Shown in pieces: positions 5,966 to 8,748 of a DNA stretch of 8,748 bases. This stretch comes from Spirochaetota bacterium (lineage in GTDB: Bacteria > Spirochaetota > Spirochaetia > B11-G9). The stretch is taken from positions 1 through 8,748 of the forward strand of contig QNBL01000101.1 in NCBI GenBank assembly GCA_003641695.1, read 5' to 3'. A program made the position numbers and the translations under genes. The notes under the pieces were generated by a model. That model did no database searches and had not been told where the DNA came from. It saw only the letters and a program-made list of their open reading frames with translations. How positions within the stretch are numbered: the stretch's first letter is position 1; the number at the start of each line of letters is the position of its first letter.

Positions 5966-7993
5966 ATGGATTCTCCTCTTAACAGTGATGGAAGCAGGCT
6001 TGATGCGGTCAAACCTATAGATAGAAAGAACCTTGTAAACCGTTTAAACTATCTTAACTTTCAGGATAAAGACCTCCTTTCATATTTTAAACACAAGCGG
6101 TATAAGAGGATGCTTGCTTTAAGAGTCAAGCCCAGGCCATGTGCCGGAGAAAAACTTCTTTGTTCATGGGAAGAGCAGTTTCCTGAGGGCTGGAATCCGG
6201 ACGAATACATCCTGGATCATCTCCAGCTTGAAGATGGTTTCAGTACCATTACCGTTGTTTCTGATACGTATACCCTGAATACTGATGGCTTAAGCCTGAC
6301 ACTGCCGGATCAGGGGCATGAGTTGACCTCACGGAAGATTCAGCGTCATGCATGCAGTAATATACGGGTTCAGATGATACAGAATGGAAGATTCTTTAAA
6401 GGGACTCTTACCAGCTTTACTCCGGAATCCTTTAAAGTGGATATTGATGCTTTGTCAAAACACGAAATTTCCCTGCTCAATGAGGGAGCTTATGTTTCTC
6501 TTACCGTTTTGAGGGACGGGAAAATACTATTTTCGGATGAATGTAAAATCATCCGATACTATTTTCTTAAGAAAAAGTTTACCTGTATTTTAAAACCAGT
6601 TAAGAATGCTATTCAAAAATTAAGCAAAAGAAAATATAGAGGGTATCGAGTTGCTCTGGTTCCCCCGCCGAATGTTCAGTTTACTCATCCGTTCTCCGGT
6701 GAGTTGTATAACCTTCCTGTAATTGATTTATCAGGATCCGGATTTTCAGTAGAGGAATACTTTAATACCAGTGTCTTGTTGCCTGGTATGATTATACCGA
6801 AAGCGGACATTGTTTTCTCTCATGATTTAAAAATATCCTGTAAAATACAGGTTCTCTACAGGAAAGAAACTGAAGCAACAAAACACAATACAGTTGTTGA
6901 TGTAGGGTTGTGTTTTCTGGATATGCTCCCGGCCGATCAGGTTAAAATCCTGGCTTTGGTTTCAAAAGCCAGGGATAAGCATATTTCCCTCGGGCAGGGA
7001 ATAGATACTGAGGCTTTTTGGAAATTCATTTTTGAATCAGGTTTTATTTACCCGGAAAAATATTTACTGCTGCAAGAAAACAAAAATATCGTAAAAGAAA
7101 TTTATGACAAAATTTATACAAAATCACCATCAATTGCCAGATATGTTACCTATCGGGAGAATGGATCAATCTATGGCCACCTTTCGATGCTCAGGGTCTA
7201 CGACAACACATGGATGATTCATCATCATGCTTCTTCAAAATCTGCTGCTCAATATGCGGGTATAGCGGTTCTCGATCATCTCTCTGATTATATTTACAAC
7301 GCTTTTCATTTGCCCTCCATGCATATGGATTATGTTATGTGTTACTATCGCCGTGAAAATAAATTCCCTGCAAAGATTTTTGGAGGCGCTAAAAAGGCAA
7401 TTAATAACAAGAAAGGGTGTTCTGAAGATGATTTTGCCTTCCTCCCGGTACCATATGAGAAAGACCGCATTTATGATGAAACAATCATGCCGCAAATACT
7501 GGAGAGCAGCCAGGATGACTTGCTTCGTTTGGAAGAAAGCTATGCTCAAAAGTCGGGTGGTATTCTCCTTGATGCTCTGGCAATTTTACCGGAATCTACT
7601 CAGAATAAAGAAATAATGGATACTTATGAAAAAGAAGGGTTGAAAAGGGACATTCGTCTTCTTTCATTAAAACAGGATAACAGGTTGTTGGCTGTATTTG
7701 TATTGGATGTTACTGAAATCGGACTTAATTTTTCTGAGCTTACCAATAGCGTAAAGCTTTTTATTCTTGAACCGGAGTATTTTTCACCAGAGGTTCTTAA
7801 AGCATCCTTGAATGAAATTTCAGGCACCTATTATCAGGGGAAATCACATGCTCTTGTTTATCCGTTCTCCTATGTGGAAGAGCAGAACATTCCGTACAAA
7901 AAAAGATATGTACTCTGGGTAACTGATTTGTCATTTACAGATCCGTATCTGGGATATGTAAAAAGATTTTTTAGATTAGAAGGTGATTCATGA
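5966..7993 (+). CDS. Large PilZ-domain protein with C-terminal GNAT-like acyltransferase region
   Basis: 675 residues, no signal peptide or membrane helix, so probably cytoplasmic. Residues 1-120 are not recognised. A first PilZ-like barrel (about 121-212) starts with RKIQR, an RxxxR pair at 123/127, but its second motif is degenerate (SFTPES at 150-155). A second barrel (about 221-335) has the canonical DLSGSG (D254, S256, G259) and VDVGLCFLD (311-319), while its arginine cluster (R222, R225, R228) lacks exact RxxxR spacing. PilZ barrels usually bind cyclic di-GMP. Residues about 345-500 look GNAT-like: QYAGIA (429-434) fits the acyl-CoA-binding QxxGxA motif, followed by a helix and strand, DYVMCYYRR, and an NKFPAKIFGG segment. 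Residues 555-675 repeat a similar alternation and may be a second, degenerate GNAT lobe. The ATG at 5966 has no Shine-Dalgarno, and the next Met is residue 49. The stop overlaps the sensor gene by four bases. PilZ is firm, acyltransferase moderate, substrate unknown. Confidence 0.87.
   Translation: MDSPLNSDGSRLDAVKPIDRKNLVNRLNYLNFQDKDLLSYFKHKRYKRMLALRVKPRPCAGEKLLCSWEEQFPEGWNPDEYILDHLQLEDGFSTITVVSDTYTLNTDGLSLTLPDQGHELTSRKIQRHACSNIRVQMIQNGRFFKGTLTSFTPESFKVDIDALSKHEISLLNEGAYVSLTVLRDGKILFSDECKIIRYYFLKKKFTCILKPVKNAIQKLSKRKYRGYRVALVPPPNVQFTHPFSGELYNLPVIDLSGSGFSVEEYFNTSVLLPGMIIPKADIVFSHDLKISCKIQVLYRKETEATKHNTVVDVGLCFLDMLPADQVKILALVSKARDKHISLGQGIDTEAFWKFIFESGFIYPEKYLLLQENKNIVKEIYDKIYTKSPSIARYVTYRENGSIYGHLSMLRVYDNTWMIHHHASSKSAAQYAGIAVLDHLSDYIYNAFHLPSMHMDYVMCYYRRENKFPAKIFGGAKKAINNKKGCSEDDFAFLPVPYEKDRIYDETIMPQILESSQDDLLRLEESYAQKSGGILLDALAILPESTQNKEIMDTYEKEGLKRDIRLLSLKQDNRLLAVFVLDVTEIGLNFSELTNSVKLFILEPEYFSPEVLKASLNEISGTYYQGKSHALVYPFSYVEEQNIPYKKRYVLWVTDLSFTDPYLGYVKRFFRLEGDS
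7979..7983 (+). promoter_or_regulatory. Shine-Dalgarno of the membrane sensor gene
   Basis: GAAGG ends six bases before the ATG at 7990 and nine before the adjacent ATG at 7993, inside the last codons of the PilZ gene. Spacing favours the first ATG, which overlaps the upstream TGA as ATGA. Its presence helps show that the next reading frame is a real gene. Confidence 0.6.
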
Positions 7994-8748
7994 TGAAAGA
8001 TGTAAAGGCGGAGGACTTGCCGCTGCAGAAATATATTTATAACAGTAGAATTATTGATGCGTATATGGCGTTTCTGGATGAAACCTACCCTGATATTGAT
8101 CAAAATAAATTACTATCCTTTGCAAATATGACAAACTATGAAGTCGAAGATCATGGTCATTGGTTTACTCAGGAACAAGTTGATCGTTTTTATGAATATG
8201 TATTGCAAAAAACAGGTGATACAAATATAGCCGAAAAAGCTGGCCGTTTTATGGCCTCGTCAAAAGTCAAAAATGAAGTTGTGTATTATTTTATCAGCCT
8301 TCTCGGGCTAACGAATGCCTACAAAACGGTATCAAAAGGTGCAAGAAGCATGACGAAGGCGGAGGACTACACTACTGCAGTTCTCGGAAAAAACAGGGTT
8401 GAAATAGTGGTTACTCCGAGAGACGGAGTACAGGAAAAAGAATATCAGTGCCTGAACAGAAAAGGGATGCTCGAAGCAGTTGGGGAGCTTTACAATGCGG
8501 TAAATTTACGTGTAGAGCACCCTGAGTGTATATTCAAAGGTGATTCACACTGTAAGTACAACATAACCTGGAGCGATTCAAAATCTCAATTTCTAAAACG
8601 GATTATGCATATTTCCATTCCTGTTCTTGTACTGGGGAATTTGCTTGTTTACCTGCAGAATGGAAGCATCCCGAATACTGTAATTAGTTTGTCGCTTTCC
8701 AGTATCCTTGCACTCTTCCTGAAAACACTCAGTTTAAAGGAAGAAAAA
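7990..8748 (+). CDS. Membrane sensor protein with V4R-like ligand-binding domain, 3' end cut by window edge
   Basis: The frame is open for 253 codons from ATG 7990 to the right edge with no stop. Residues about 60-194 form a soluble domain with FYEYVLQKTGDTNIAEKAGRF at 67-87 and an ending of GDSHCKYNITW (184-194), the GDxxCxYxxxW closure seen in V4R / haem-NO-binding-like sensory domains found at the front of bacterial cyclases, histidine kinases and GGDEF proteins; C154, C180 and C188 are conserved-looking cysteines. Two hydrophobic segments follow (about 206-222 and 228-246), then a charged SLKEEK stretch where the frame leaves the window. The expected remainder is a cytoplasmic output domain (kinase, adenylate cyclase or diguanylate cyclase). 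The gene overlaps the PilZ gene by ATGA with a good Shine-Dalgarno, so the two are almost certainly co-expressed. The reading frame is firm, the V4R-like label moderate, and the output domain unknown. Confidence 0.85.
   Translation, partial: MMKDVKAEDLPLQKYIYNSRIIDAYMAFLDETYPDIDQNKLLSFANMTNYEVEDHGHWFTQEQVDRFYEYVLQKTGDTNIAEKAGRFMASSKVKNEVVYYFISLLGLTNAYKTVSKGARSMTKAEDYTTAVLGKNRVEIVVTPRDGVQEKEYQCLNRKGMLEAVGELYNAVNLRVEHPECIFKGDSHCKYNITWSDSKSQFLKRIMHISIPVLVLGNLLVYLQNGSIPNTVISLSLSSILALFLKTLSLKEEK

Noticed and set aside
7235..7549. 104-codon minus-strand open frame within the PilZ gene
   Set aside because: Antisense shadow of a long continuous coding frame, with no motif or start signal.
8017..8369. 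13-base direct repeat AAGGCGGAGGACT at about 8017 and 8355 in the sensor gene
   Set aside because: Only two copies, both in frame and encoding KAED; probably chance within coding sequence.
1..8748. CRISPR arrays, tRNA/rRNA genes, insertion sequences, phage or defence genes
   Set aside because: No spaced repeats, cloverleaf-like sequence, transposase or integrase motifs or terminal inverted repeats were seen; nearly every base is in an assigned gene.

Overview
The window (about 44-45% G+C by eye, dense bacterial coding, no RNA genes, no mobile elements, no gene-free stretch above 100 bases) reads as ordinary chromosome of a Gram-negative-type bacterium with second-messenger signalling. A spirochaete-like source is plausible from the overall gene flavour (long TK1-like protein, large PilZ protein, membrane sensor), but no lineage-diagnostic gene is present, so taxonomy is a guess.

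Layout. (1) Positions 2-1793, + strand: the 3' part of a threonine-synthase-like PLP enzyme (its start lies off the left edge), overlapping by 8 bases an aspartate/glutamate-racemase-family enzyme; the two look like one amino-acid metabolism module. (2) Positions 1802-4687, - strand: a tightly packed four-gene operon, in order of transcription a membrane-anchored zinc-ribbon/Nudix hydrolase of MTH1 type, an EamA-family transporter, a small PspB-like membrane/coiled-coil protein, and endonuclease IV (nfo). Two of the four belong to defence against oxidised or abasic DNA and nucleotides. It converges on the racemase gene with only 8 bases between the stop codons. (3) A 91-base divergent intergenic region, then on the + strand a 377-residue thymidine-kinase-like ATPase with a diverged active site and a C-terminal extension (4779-5912). 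(4) After a 53-base AT-rich spacer that begins within a long perfect palindrome, a 675-residue protein with two PilZ-type regions followed by a GNAT-like acyltransferase region (5966-7993), overlapping by 4 bases the start of a membrane sensor gene that runs off the right edge (7990-8748).

The most interesting part is region 4: a probable second-messenger-controlled acyltransferase whose PilZ signature appears divided between two domains, translationally coupled to a V4R-like ligand sensor whose output domain is outside the window. Also notable are the fusion of an MTH1-like sanitising enzyme to membrane helices and a zinc ribbon, the atypical TK1 paralogue with an internal G8 tract, and the scarcity of Shine-Dalgarno sequences at the first genes of both divergent units.
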